Assembly (NCBI GenBank): GCA_934692485.1 | Contig: CAKUTX010000004.1 | Span: forward strand, 62,001-126,000 | Length of the DNA stretch: 64,000 nt | Direction of reading: 5' to 3' | From: an uncultured Candidatus Melainabacteria bacterium | GTDB lineage: Bacteria > Cyanobacteriota > Vampirovibrionia > Gastranaerophilales > Gastranaerophilaceae | Shown: in pieces, positions 36,000 to 43,775 of the stretch | Numbering within the stretch: position 1 is the first letter of the stretch | Layout of the letters: every line of letters begins with the position of its first letter | Position numbers and translations under genes: made by a program | Notes under the pieces: generated by a model | Database searches by the model: none | Told to the model about the DNA's origin: nothing | What the model saw: only the letters and a program-made list of their open reading frames with translations

Positions 36000-36749
36000 A
36001 TGACTGAAAATGCTGAAATACCTAATGAAACAGAAGACCGTCAAAGAATACTTTTAGCTGATGATGAAGCAAGTATCAGACGTATTTTGGAAACTCGATT
36101 AAAAATGGTTGGTTATGACGTGTATACTGCACAAGACGGAGAAGAAGCAGTAAACGCATTTAATAAATATAATCCTGATTTGGTAGTTTTAGATGTAATG
36201 ATGCCAAAAATGGATGGTTATGGTGTAACTAGAGAAATTAGAAGAACATCAGATGTTCCAATAATTATTCTTACAGCTTTGGGTGATGTTTCAGAAAGAA
36301 TTACCGGATTAGAATTAGGTGCAGATGATTATGTTATTAAACCATTTAGCCCTAAAGAATTGGAAGCACGTGTAAAAGCTGTATTAAGACGTACAAATAA
36401 CAGAGAAGCGATTACTCCAACTGGAAAAGTCACTAAAAATGTTATTACAACAGGAAATATTAAAATTGATACAGCAAGACGTCAAGTATTCCGTAAAAAT
36501 GAACGTATCAGACTTACAGGAATGGAATTCAGCTTGCTTGAGCTATTAGTAAATAATTCTGGCCAAGCATTTTCAAGAAACGAAATATTGCAACACGTAT
36601 GGGCATATCCACCAGATCATAGAATTGATACACGTGTTGTTGATGTTCATATTTCAAGATTACGTTCTAAACTGGAATCAGACCCAGCTAATCCTGAATT
36701 AATATTAACAGCTCGCGGCATCGGTTATATGTTCCAAAGAATTAGTTAA
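36000..36749 (+). CDS. rpaB: OmpR-family response regulator, RpaB/Ycf27 type
   Basis: Two-component DNA-binding regulator. Receiver domain: acidic pair D21-D22, phospho-acceptor D65 in LVVLDVMMPKMDGYG, Thr in IIILTALGDVSERITG, Lys in ADDYVIKPFSPKELEAR. Winged-helix effector: RIRLTGMEFSLLELL, SRNEILQHVWAY, DTRVVDVHISRLRSKLE, LILTARGIGYMFQRI. The block pattern matches cyanobacterial RpaB almost residue for residue, a strong lineage marker. No histidine kinase is adjacent, as in cyanobacteria where the kinase (NblS/Hik33) is unlinked. Own promoter and terminator. Confidence 0.93.
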   Translation: MTENAEIPNETEDRQRILLADDEASIRRILETRLKMVGYDVYTAQDGEEAVNAFNKYNPDLVVLDVMMPKMDGYGVTREIRRTSDVPIIILTALGDVSERITGLELGADDYVIKPFSPKELEARVKAVLRRTNNREAITPTGKVTKNVITTGNIKIDTARRQVFRKNERIRLTGMEFSLLELLVNNSGQAFSRNEILQHVWAYPPDHRIDTRVVDVHISRLRSKLESDPANPELILTARGIGYMFQRIS

Positions 36750-36767
36750 TAATACTAGATTATAAAG

Positions 36768-36800
36768 AAAAAAGTTCCGTTTTATAGGCGGAACTTTTTT
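36768..36800 (+). terminator. Rho-independent terminator of rpaB
   Basis: Stem AAAGTTCCG/CGGAACTTT (36771-36779 with 36789-36797), 9-base loop, flanked by A and T runs. Confidence 0.92.
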
Positions 36801-36856
36801 TATAAAAACTCTTGATTTAATGGTTGTTTGTGTTATCATAGAGAAGTAACGAATAT

Positions 36857-36933
36857 GGCGGGTGTCGTCAAGTGGTTAAGACCTCGGATTGTGGTTCCGA
36901 TATGCATGGGTTCGAATCCCATCTCCCGCCCCA
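36857..36933 (+). tRNA. tRNA-His (anticodon GTG)
   Basis: Begins with the extra G(-1) typical of tRNA-His, encoded in the DNA and facing C73. D-arm region GTCAAGTGGTTAAGAC, anticodon stem TCGGA-TTGTGGT-TCCGA giving GTG, T-arm ATGGGTTCGAATCCCAT, and an encoded 3' CCA (unlike tRNA-Phe here). One U-U mismatch is seen at acceptor pair 6-67. Followed by a terminator. Confidence 0.97.
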
Positions 36934-36943
36934 TTTTTAAAAA

Positions 36944-36966
36944 TAGCACCTTTGGGTGCTTTTTTA
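36944..36966 (+). terminator. terminator of tRNA-His
   Basis: Short GC-rich stem AGCACC/GGGTGCT with TTT loop and a six-T tail, 11 bases after the tRNA. Confidence 0.88.
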
Positions 36967-37041
36967 TTAGGAATGATAAGTGTTTTCAGGGTTCGAGCGA
37001 AATTTTAAAAACATACTATCCCATAATTGGATTAGAACTCT

Positions 37042-37272
37042 TTAAAGTTGTTGTTTATATTCAAGATAATTATTGATTAATTCTAGCAATTCTTTATAAT
37101 TTTTTACTTCTTCTTTTGAAGCATTGTTTTTTACTAAACTATCAATATGACCTTCTACTAAAAATTTTAATAAGTTTATAAGAGCTAAAGTTTGTTCTTC
37201 TTAGGTTGATGTTCCATCCTCTACTTTAATATCAACAGTAATTTCATCAATTTCACATCTTTTTATTAACAT
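37042..37272 (-). pseudogene. small gene interrupted by one in-frame stop
   Basis: A 76-codon leftward frame starting MLIKRCEIDEITVDIKVEDG and ending in a helical, charged segment (LINLLKFLVEGHIDSLVKNN, YKELLELINNYLEYKQQL) is broken only by a TAA at codon 24 (37201-37203). Composition on both sides looks coding. Either a recent nonsense mutation or a sequencing error. No ATG follows the stop, so the second part has no obvious start. Family unknown; it lies just upstream of the toxin-antitoxin-like locus. Confidence 0.5.
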
Positions 37273-37375
37273 ATTTATTGTATAATTACTTCTAGTAAGA
37301 AATCAGTTTGAACTTTGAATAATTTAGCACAGGGTAAAAGATACCTTTTCTATGGAAACTGACCGACACATTATA

Positions 37376-37515
37376 GTTAGACTTTCGGGTTAGTTCCCCG
37401 ACTAGAAAGGGGGTCGATATGGATAATTTCAATCTAGCATTATTTTTAATCTTTTTGATTTTATACGTATTAAAAAACGGCTCTCATCATAAAAGATAAG
37501 AACCGTTAGACTTTC
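37376..37515 (+). repeat. 11-bp direct repeat within the toxin-antitoxin-like locus
   Basis: GTTAGACTTTC occurs at 37376-37386 (toxin mRNA leader) and 37505-37515 (after the toxin stop, inside the antisense RNA). Converging transcripts would therefore be able to pair at the leader copy as well as at the overlap. Confidence 0.85.
37419..37499 (+). CDS. 26-aa hydrophobic peptide, putative type I toxin
   Basis: Short gene with an unusually strong Shine-Dalgarno (AAAGGGGG, 5 bases before ATG). The peptide begins MDNFN, has one membrane-spanning segment (LALFLIFLILYVL) and ends with a basic tail, KNGSHHKR. That layout, membrane helix plus charged C terminus, is the general plan of type I toxins such as Fst, TxpA and BsrG, though no sequence homology can be claimed. 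A convergent antisense RNA ends inside its last codons. Probably acts at the inner membrane. Confidence 0.6.
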   Translation: MDNFNLALFLIFLILYVLKNGSHHKR

Positions 37516-37553
37516 TACAAGGCATCTGGTAGCTTGAGAAACTACCACCCTGT
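37471..37553 (-). ncRNA. putative antisense RNA antitoxin (RNA II), about 83 nt
   Basis: Leftward transcript predicted from a consensus promoter (37560-37588) to a terminator at 37471-37507. The terminator stem is a full 13 bp only in the leftward RNA, because two pairs are G-U there but A-C mismatches on the other strand, and the T run also lies on the leftward side. Its 5' end forms GGTAG-TTTCTCAAG-CTACC. It is antisense to the 3' end of the toxin gene and, through the repeat GAAAGTCTAAC, to the toxin mRNA leader. Confidence 0.65.
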
Positions 37554-37559
37554 GTTTTT

Positions 37560-37588
37560 ATTATAAATTATCTATTTTCATTTTTCAA
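37560..37588 (-). promoter_or_regulatory. consensus sigma-70 promoter of the antisense RNA
   Basis: Leftward TTGAAA (37583-37588), exact 17-base spacer, consensus TATAAT (37560-37565); start expected near 37553. There is no open frame downstream in this direction to explain it other than the short RNA. Confidence 0.75.
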
Positions 37589-37689
37589 CCCCACTTATAT
37601 AATTTTCATTTCAAAATATAGCGGAAGCTTTTTACCAGAGGTTAAAATCGGATGTAAAGTTTTATAAAAAAGCTCGAGCCGCCACCCCA

Positions 37690-37830
37690 TAAAACAGACT
37701 TCGACTTTTATCGAGGGAGAGCAAGCCGAGCAGAGGCACGAACTATCCCCTCGCCCCCTTTGTGGGAGAGGGTGGCCGAAGGACGGGTGAGGGGTCCCAT
37801 TTCGGTAAGATTGCAGAATAAATCCGCGAT
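37690..37830. repeat. GC-rich repeat element, copy A
   Basis: GC-rich island in AT-rich DNA. It contains the 20-mer CAAGCCGAGCAGAGGCACGA (37722-37741) followed by CCCTCGCCCC and GGGAGAGGGT. The same order of blocks occurs inverted at 38990-39270. Open frames through it are arginine/proline-rich artefacts. No transposase; possibly a non-autonomous element. Confidence 0.6.
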
Positions 37831-37868
37831 GACAGAAATACCTATACCCTACGAAGGGGTAAAACAAA

Positions 37869-37891
37869 GGGGCGGAATGGAATTCCGCCCC
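37869..37891 (-). terminator. GC-rich hairpin after the pilin gene: terminator and/or DGR cruciform
   Basis: Perfect 10-bp stem GGGGCGGAAT/ATTCCGCCCC with a 3-base loop, read leftward followed by TTTGTTTT, 49 bases past the pilin stop. It fits a terminator. DGR target genes also characteristically carry a GC-rich hairpin just downstream of the variable region. Confidence 0.75.
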
Positions 37892-37939
37892 CCGTCTGAT
37901 ATTATTTCCGTAAAAAGCTCCCGTGGTTCGCGCAGAACA

Positions 37940-38078
37940 TCAATCACCTAAGCAAAGCGCCTGACCGTAGTCGCGGAAGCTGCCGTAGCGGGGGCTGTAT
38001 TTCCAGCCCGTGCCCGACGAGCCGAAGTCGCGGGTGTACGCGAAGTTACTAGCGTGCTCCTCTCCCGACCAAACGTAG
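37940..38078 (-). other. putative DGR variable region (VR)
   Basis: The 3' end of the pilin gene turns sharply GC-rich and is dominated by NNC codons (AAC, TTC, TAC, CGC, GAC, GGC, AGC) at the positions expected to vary, ending in the invariant-looking GGTCAGGCGCTTTGCTTAGG. This is the pattern left by adenine-specific mutagenic retrohoming from an AAC-rich template. No reverse transcriptase or template repeat is present in this window, so the source would be elsewhere. Confidence 0.55.
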
Positions 38079-39313
38079 AAAAACGAACCGGTGAAGCCCA
38101 TTGAAGAGGCTTTTGAGGTGTCTAAGGTTAGACCATATGTATTATCTGATGGGCTAATACTTGATGTATTATATAAAACCTTTGCAAGTTCTGTTAAATT
38201 AGCTAGTGTTGGCATTTTACTTACTCCACCACATTGTTTTACTGCACCGGCCCAATAATCGGTATCATACTCGCAATATTTTATCCCTAATTTATCTTTC
38301 TCTGCTTCGCATTGAGCTTTTGTTAACGGTGTTGGAGTAAATGGTGCGGTGAAACATTTTCCGCCAAGTTCAAATGCACATTCTTGCCCTAAACCACTTG
38401 CCATACCGAGGGTTGTGACATCTTTTTTTAGCTTATTTGGTTTTGAGCTTCCATTCCAGTCATAAACACCTGAAAGACAAACTAATGAGTTGGATTTACC
38501 TGTAGAATTATCGTATTTTAAACCGCCATCGTCTACGTTAAACTCGCATTTTTTGTTATAACTCAAAATCATGCCTGTGCCATCACCCGTAACAATTCCG
38601 ACAGTGTCTGCCCAATCTTCAGGCTTGTTTGAGATTTTCAATGTTTTCGCATTTTTTGTTTTTGCGATTTCCCAAGTTTTTCCTTCGTCATTAAGTGTAA
38701 CTTCTTGTGTTGGCCAACATTCGGCCAAATGTTCGTTATCGCAAATCTTTGCAATTTTCATGTGTTTTGACATCTCTTGGACAAAGGCCATAGTCGTACC
38801 GTAGCCAGTCAAACCGCTCTGTACAGCCATTTTATCTGTGACCTTACTAAGTTTTTGGTTAATGTTTTCAATTCGTTTTGCCTGAATTCTGTCTTGGATG
38901 TTAGTTATAAGTGCAGGCATTGTTAGTGCTGCGACAACACCGATTATACCCAAAGTTATCAATACTTCGGCGAGGGTGAAGGCTGCTTTGCCCCCTCTCC
39001 CTAACCCTCTCCCTCGAGGGGCGAGGGAATTAGTTTCGCTCCGTCCGTACGCAAATCCGCTCTCCCTCCAGTGGCGAGGGTATAAATCTTGGACACTGCT
39101 CGGCTTTACTGCGCCTCGCATTAAACGGCACCGTTCGCAATCACATCGAAAACTCAACGTTTTCGCTGATTCTTGCTCACCTCTCGCTCCGCTCGTGCCT
39201 CTGCTCGGCTTGTCTATCTCACTATTGGTGAGGGTTACGCGATTGCCCCCCCCCCGAGAGCGCTTCTCAAATCTTGTTTCATCTAAAATCCTCCAATATT
39301 TATTCAGACTCAC
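37940..39313 (-). CDS. type IV prepilin-like protein with C-terminal lectin-like variable domain; 5' end disrupted
   Basis: The core is a class III-signal pseudopilin: KAAFTLAEVLITLGIIGVVA (cleavage expected before F112, Glu at +5), then a secreted domain with several cysteines. The last about 50 residues (FYVWSGEEHASNF, SPRYGSFRDYG, QALCLGD) resemble C-type-lectin/Fib_succ_major ends used as DGR targets. The open frame starts at a GTG (39313) with no ribosome site and reads through a GC-rich repeat of about 285 bases. The start with a proper site (GGAGG, 7 bases, ATG at 39282) is in another frame and stops after 15 codons, across a G10 tract. So expression may be phase-variable or the gene broken. 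Confidence 0.75.
   Translation of the reverse strand: MSLNKYWRILDETRFEKRSRGGGNRVTLTNSEIDKPSRGTSGARGEQESAKTLSFRCDCERCRLMRGAVKPSSVQDLYPRHWRESGFAYGRSETNSLAPRGRGLGRGGKAAFTLAEVLITLGIIGVVAALTMPALITNIQDRIQAKRIENINQKLSKVTDKMAVQSGLTGYGTTMAFVQEMSKHMKIAKICDNEHLAECWPTQEVTLNDEGKTWEIAKTKNAKTLKISNKPEDWADTVGIVTGDGTGMILSYNKKCEFNVDDGGLKYDNSTGKSNSLVCLSGVYDWNGSSKPNKLKKDVTTLGMASGLGQECAFELGGKCFTAPFTPTPLTKAQCEAEKDKLGIKYCEYDTDYWAGAVKQCGGVSKMPTLANLTELAKVLYNTSSISPSDNTYGLTLDTSKASSMGFTGSFFYVWSGEEHASNFAYTRDFGSSGTGWKYSPRYGSFRDYGQALCLGD
38990..39275 (-). repeat. GC-rich repeat element, copy B, inserted in the pilin leader
   Basis: About 285 bases of GC-rich DNA between the pilin start region and the FTLAE signal. Contains the 20-mer at 39193-39212 (inverted relative to copy A, exact over 20 bases), CCCTCGCCCC, GGGAGAGGGT and a G10 run. 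Translation is low-complexity (Arg/Gly/Ser), unlike any pilin leader, which is normally 5-20 residues. Confidence 0.65.
39246..39255 (-). repeat. homopolymeric G10 (C10 on + strand) tract in the pilin 5' region
   Basis: Ten consecutive C on the + strand, 25 bases after ATG 39282 in the leftward reading. One extra G, or two fewer, would join that ATG in frame to the pilin. Such tracts are classical slipped-strand phase-variation sites, and also common sequencing-error sites. Confidence 0.8.
39290..39294 (-). promoter_or_regulatory. strong ribosome-binding site for the out-of-frame pilin start
   Basis: GGAGG read leftward with a 7-base spacer to ATG at 39280-39282. It marks the probable original pilin start, which encodes MKQDLRSALGGGAIA before a stop. 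Confidence 0.65.
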
Positions 39314-39393
39314 TTTATTTTAACATATTTTTTAAGTATTTTCAAGAGTTATTCAAATACCATCATATAAAATTTTTATTTTTTTGTTAAAGT

Positions 39394-39419
39394 ATTAATT
39401 TTTCCTTAAGAAAATTAAT
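39394..39419. repeat. inverted repeat upstream of groES
   Basis: ATTAATTTT/AAAATTAAT, 9-bp arms around TCCTTAAG, 25 bases before the groES -10 box. Could be an operator, though AT-rich dyads arise easily here. It does not match CIRCE. Confidence 0.35.
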
Positions 39420-39421
39420 TA

Positions 39422-39449
39422 TTTACGAAAATCGTTATATAAATATAAT
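39422..39449 (+). promoter_or_regulatory. probable groESL promoter
   Basis: TTTACG (39422-39427), 16-base spacer, consensus TATAAT (39444-39449), 48 bases before the groES start. Confidence 0.55.
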
Positions 39450-39497
39450 GTAGAAGATTCAAAATAACAAATATATTGGAGAAAAGGAGAGAATATT

Positions 39498-39782
39498 ATG
39501 TTAAAACCATTAGGCGACAGAATTGTTATCAAAGTAATTGAAGACACTGAACAAACATCAGGTGGTATTTTTATCCCTGATAGCGCTAAAGAAAAACCTC
39601 AAAAAGGCGAAGTTGTTGCTGTAGGACAAGGCAAAATGAACGAAAAAGGCGAAAGAGAACCTATGGATGTTAAAGTTGGAGAAACAGTTCTTTATGCTAA
39701 ATATGCCGGAACAGATATTAAAATGGATGGTGTAGAATACAAAATCTTGTCTGTAAAAGACGCTTTGGCAGTGATTGAATAG
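39498..39782 (+). CDS. groES: co-chaperonin GroES
   Basis: Heptameric lid of the GroEL chaperonin. 94 aa. Seen: [12 protein letters not shown], the mobile-loop [49 protein letters not shown]. Strong ribosome site (AAAGGAGAG). 74 bases before groEL, forming the classic operon. Confidence 0.98.
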   Translation: MLKPLGDRIVIKVIEDTEQTSGGIFIPDSAKEKPQKGEVVAVGQGKMNEKGEREPMDVKVGETVLYAKYAGTDIKMDGVEYKILSVKDALAVIE

Positions 39783-39793
39783 AACAAACCTAA

Positions 39794-41500
<1,707 letters not shown>

Positions 41501-41524
41501 TTTTAAAATCTGAAACAATTTATG

Positions 41525-41562
41525 AAAAGGTCGGTATATCAAATTTACATGCCGGCCTTTTT
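41525..41562 (+). terminator. Rho-independent terminator of groESL
   Basis: 12-bp stem AAAGGTCGGTAT/ATGCCGGCCTTT with two G-U pairs, 11-base loop, then T residues. Confidence 0.88.
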
Positions 41563-41579
41563 ACATCCAAAAATTTTAA

Positions 41580-42539
41580 TTAATCACCAACTTCGGCCAA
41601 ATGCTCTTTCCAATCAGCAATGTATGCAGCTAATTGAACCTTATCCATAGTTTTGCCACCTTTTTTAAATATCAATGTAGGCTCACCACATATATCTACA
41701 TAGGATGCTTTTATATCGGTAGGAATTTGTTGGTTATTTGCCAAACCTAATGCTTGTCTAATATTAGTTTCAAATTGCGATTGAGTAATATACTTGTTTT
41801 TTCCGACATATGAAACAGTTACTAAACTTTCACCAAGAGTCGTTTTACCAGTTTTTGCATCTTTAGTTACCAGTTTTCTGACTTTGTTACCGTTTTCGTC
41901 ATGATAAACACCTATCTGAGATTTTTTACCGTTAACTTCTCGTTCAAAAATTCTTGTTTCTGGAGGGAAATCACCTGAAATATATTTGTTATTACCAAAT
42001 GTTTTTGTTGCAGCTAAGGTATCACCAAGAGTACCATCTTCATTTACCGCATAACGGACTTTTTTGCCATCCTGTTTTACAACAGCAATATTTTGCTTTT
42101 CACCATCTACTGCTCTATTGTAAATTTTACCAGCTACGACTTTTGTTTCAGGCTTTTCAGTTGTGGGAGAAGAAGGCTCCTCTCTTGGCGGTTCAGGTTT
42201 TGAGTCAGAAACATCCGAAGGTTGTTCATCATTTGATGACGTTAAAAGTTTTTGAATTTTACTCCAAATACCATCATCAATTTCTATTGTACCTTGATCA
42301 ACAACATAATTAGAGTGATAAGTATTACTATCTCCAAGCTTACTTGCATCAGTAGTATAAGCATTGCCATCAGCAGTTTTACCTGATTTAAAAATACTTT
42401 TAGACTCTTTGGCAGCATTAACTTCGGTCATGACTTTTTGCCATGTACCTAAATCAGAATTTTTAATATTACTGGCACCAATCTTATCTCTAATGGCCTG
42501 CGTAATACCCTGATTTTTGCCAATGCTAATCTGTACCAT
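41580..42539 (-). CDS. repeat protein with N-terminal ISIGKNQGIT module (319 aa)
   Basis: Not recognised. No signal peptide. N-terminal block MVQISIGKNQGITQAIRDKIG looks like a small helical module. A Pro/Ser/Glu-rich linker (residues about 105-135) leads to two related repeats of about 50 residues: IYNRAVDGEKQNIAVVKQDGKKVRY...NNKYIS and IFEREVNGKKSQIGVYHDENGNKVRK...KNKYIT, each with alternating strands. The C-terminal part is globular. Strong ribosome site (GAGGAG). Promoter and a pentanucleotide microsatellite lie upstream, so expression could be phase-variable. Confidence 0.65.
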   Translation of the reverse strand: MVQISIGKNQGITQAIRDKIGASNIKNSDLGTWQKVMTEVNAAKESKSIFKSGKTADGNAYTTDASKLGDSNTYHSNYVVDQGTIEIDDGIWSKIQKLLTSSNDEQPSDVSDSKPEPPREEPSSPTTEKPETKVVAGKIYNRAVDGEKQNIAVVKQDGKKVRYAVNEDGTLGDTLAATKTFGNNKYISGDFPPETRIFEREVNGKKSQIGVYHDENGNKVRKLVTKDAKTGKTTLGESLVTVSYVGKNKYITQSQFETNIRQALGLANNQQIPTDIKASYVDICGEPTLIFKKGGKTMDKVQLAAYIADWKEHLAEVGD

Positions 42540-42566
42540 AAAAAGCTCCTCGGTTTTATACTCTCT

Positions 42567-42595
42567 TATATATATAAAAACAAACCGCGAGGCAA
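42567..42595 (-). promoter_or_regulatory. probable promoter of the 319-aa repeat protein
   Basis: Leftward TTGCCT (42590-42595), 17-base spacer, TATATA (42567-42572), 27 bases before the start codon. Confidence 0.5.
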
Positions 42596-42620
42596 AATTT
42601 CAGTATTGCACACTTTTTCT

Positions 42621-42670
42621 CATATCATATCATATCATATCATATCATATCATATCATATCATATCATAT
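42621..42670. repeat. (CATAT)10 tandem pentanucleotide repeat
   Basis: Ten perfect units, 50 bases, starting 25 bases upstream of the -35 element of the leftward 319-aa gene and 76 bases past the cysK stop. Unit-number changes would shift helical phase and spacing upstream of the promoter. Confidence 0.97.
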
Positions 42671-42745
42671 GAGGGATTATAACAGGGTTTGAGGTTATTT
42701 TGAATATATTTACATATCTTTACATAATTTAACAATGTTTTACAA

Positions 42746-43675
42746 TTACGCTAAATCATTAAACAAAACACTCGACAAGTATCTTTCGCCAGTATCAGGC
42801 AAAATAACTACAATCAATTTCCCTTTATTGTCTGGCATTTTGGCAAAATCCAAAGCTGCAAACATTGCCGCTCCGGAAGATATACCGCACAAAACTCCTT
42901 CTTCTGCTGCCAATCGTCGAGCTGTTTCAACAGCATCTATATCTCCGACAGGATAAATTGCGTCAACTACATCTCTATTGAAATTTTGAGGAACAAAATT
43001 TGCGCCAATACCCTGAATAGCGTGAGGTCCTGCAGGATAACCGGCCAAAACTTGAGAACGAAATGGTTCAACTGCTACTATTTTTATATTCGGATTTTTT
43101 TCTTTTAATTTCTTGCCAATTCCAGAAACAGTACCGCCCGTTCCAACTCCAGCAATTACAATATCTACTTTCCCATCAGTATCTTGCCAAATTTCTTCTG
43201 CGGTAGTTTTTTCGTGAATTTCCGGATTTGACGGATTATTAAACTGCATTGGAATAAACGAATCCGGAATTTCTTCTCGAAGCTCCATTGCTTTATCAAT
43301 AGCACCTTTCATACCTTTAGAACCTTCTGTCAACACAAGTTCCGCACCATAAGCTTTCAACAATTTCCGTCTTTCTTCACTCATTGTTTCCGGCATTGTT
43401 AAAATCATCCTATAACCTTTTATAGCACACACCATAGCAAGTCCAATACCAGTATTGCCGCTTGTCGGTTCTATTACAACAGCTCCTTTTGTCAAAAGTC
43501 CATTCTTTTCGGCATCCTCAATCATGTTTAAAGCCACTCTGTCCTTCACTGAACCTGCAGGATTAAAGCTCTCTAACTTCGCAACAATTTGAGCGACACC
43601 TTTATCATTTATTTTATCTATATTAACAAGAGGGGTATTTCCAATTAAATCTAGCACTGTATTTGCAATATTCAT
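42746..43675 (-). CDS. cysK: cysteine synthase (O-acetylserine sulfhydrylase)
   Basis: PLP enzyme making cysteine from O-acetylserine and sulfide. 309 aa. Seen: [12 protein letters not shown], the PLP lysine motif [38 protein letters not shown], and [15 protein letters not shown] [10 protein letters not shown], ending DTGERYLSS. CysK versus CysM cannot be fully separated by eye, but the motifs fit CysK. Confidence 0.95.
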   Translation of the reverse strand: MNIANTVLDLIGNTPLVNIDKINDKGVAQIVAKLESFNPAGSVKDRVALNMIEDAEKNGLLTKGAVVIEPTSGNTGIGLAMVCAIKGYRMILTMPETMSEERRKLLKAYGAELVLTEGSKGMKGAIDKAMELREEIPDSFIPMQFNNPSNPEIHEKTTAEEIWQDTDGKVDIVIAGVGTGGTVSGIGKKLKEKNPNIKIVAVEPFRSQVLAGYPAGPHAIQGIGANFVPQNFNRDVVDAIYPVGDIDAVETARRLAAEEGVLCGISSGAAMFAALDFAKMPDNKGKLIVVILPDTGERYLSSVLFNDLA

Positions 43676-43722
43676 ATTATCAACTCCTTTATCGGAAAAA
43701 TTATAGCATAAAAAACAGCAAA

Positions 43723-43748
43723 CAGGGTCGATTATAAAATCAACCCTG
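43723..43748 (-). terminator. Rho-independent terminator of the sigma/anti-sigma operon
   Basis: 11-bp stem CAGGGTTGATT/AATCGACCCTG (one G-U), 4-base loop, T-rich tail in the leftward direction. Confidence 0.88.
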
Positions 43749-43775
43749 ACAAAATTATTATATATTTATTACAAA

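Larger units (their letters stand above)
37328..37559 (+). ncRNA. putative type I toxin mRNA (RNA I) with end-to-end pairing
   Basis: Inferred rightward transcript carrying the 26-codon toxin-like gene. Its proposed 5' end CACAGGGT (37328-37335) is the exact complement of ACCCTGTG (37547-37554) near the 3' end, which precedes five T; a GGTAG/CTACC hairpin lies just before. Such 5'-3' closing is a hallmark of translationally locked type I toxin mRNAs. A TCCCC at 37395-37399 can mask the GGGGG ribosome site (37409-37413). The promoter is not convincing (candidate -10 at 37317-37323), so the ends are estimates. Confidence 0.5.
42540..42745. other. intergenic region with promoter and microsatellite
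   Basis: 206 bases between cysK and the 319-aa gene. Apart from the promoter (42567-42595) and the CATAT repeat it holds nothing recognised. Confidence 0.6.

Noticed and set aside
36828..37076. Rightward 82-codon open frame
   Set aside because: Runs through tRNA-His and its terminator.
37595..37700. Template repeat (TR) for the pilin variable region
   Set aside because: I looked for a near copy of the VR 3' end (GCGCTTTGCTTAGG) elsewhere in the window and saw none; no reverse transcriptase motif such as YxDD in a suitable protein.
37595..37867. Leftward 90-codon open frame in the GC-rich repeat
   Set aside because: Arg/Pro/Ser low-complexity translation of repeat DNA and of the hairpin; no ribosome site.
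39314..39497. Possible CIRCE operator upstream of groES
   Set aside because: The inverted repeat there (ATTAATTTT/AAAATTAAT) does not match TTAGCACTC-N9-GAGTGCTAA and is simple AT sequence.
42621..42670. CATAT repeats as a CRISPR array
   Set aside because: Contiguous 5-base units without spacers and no cas genes; a microsatellite.
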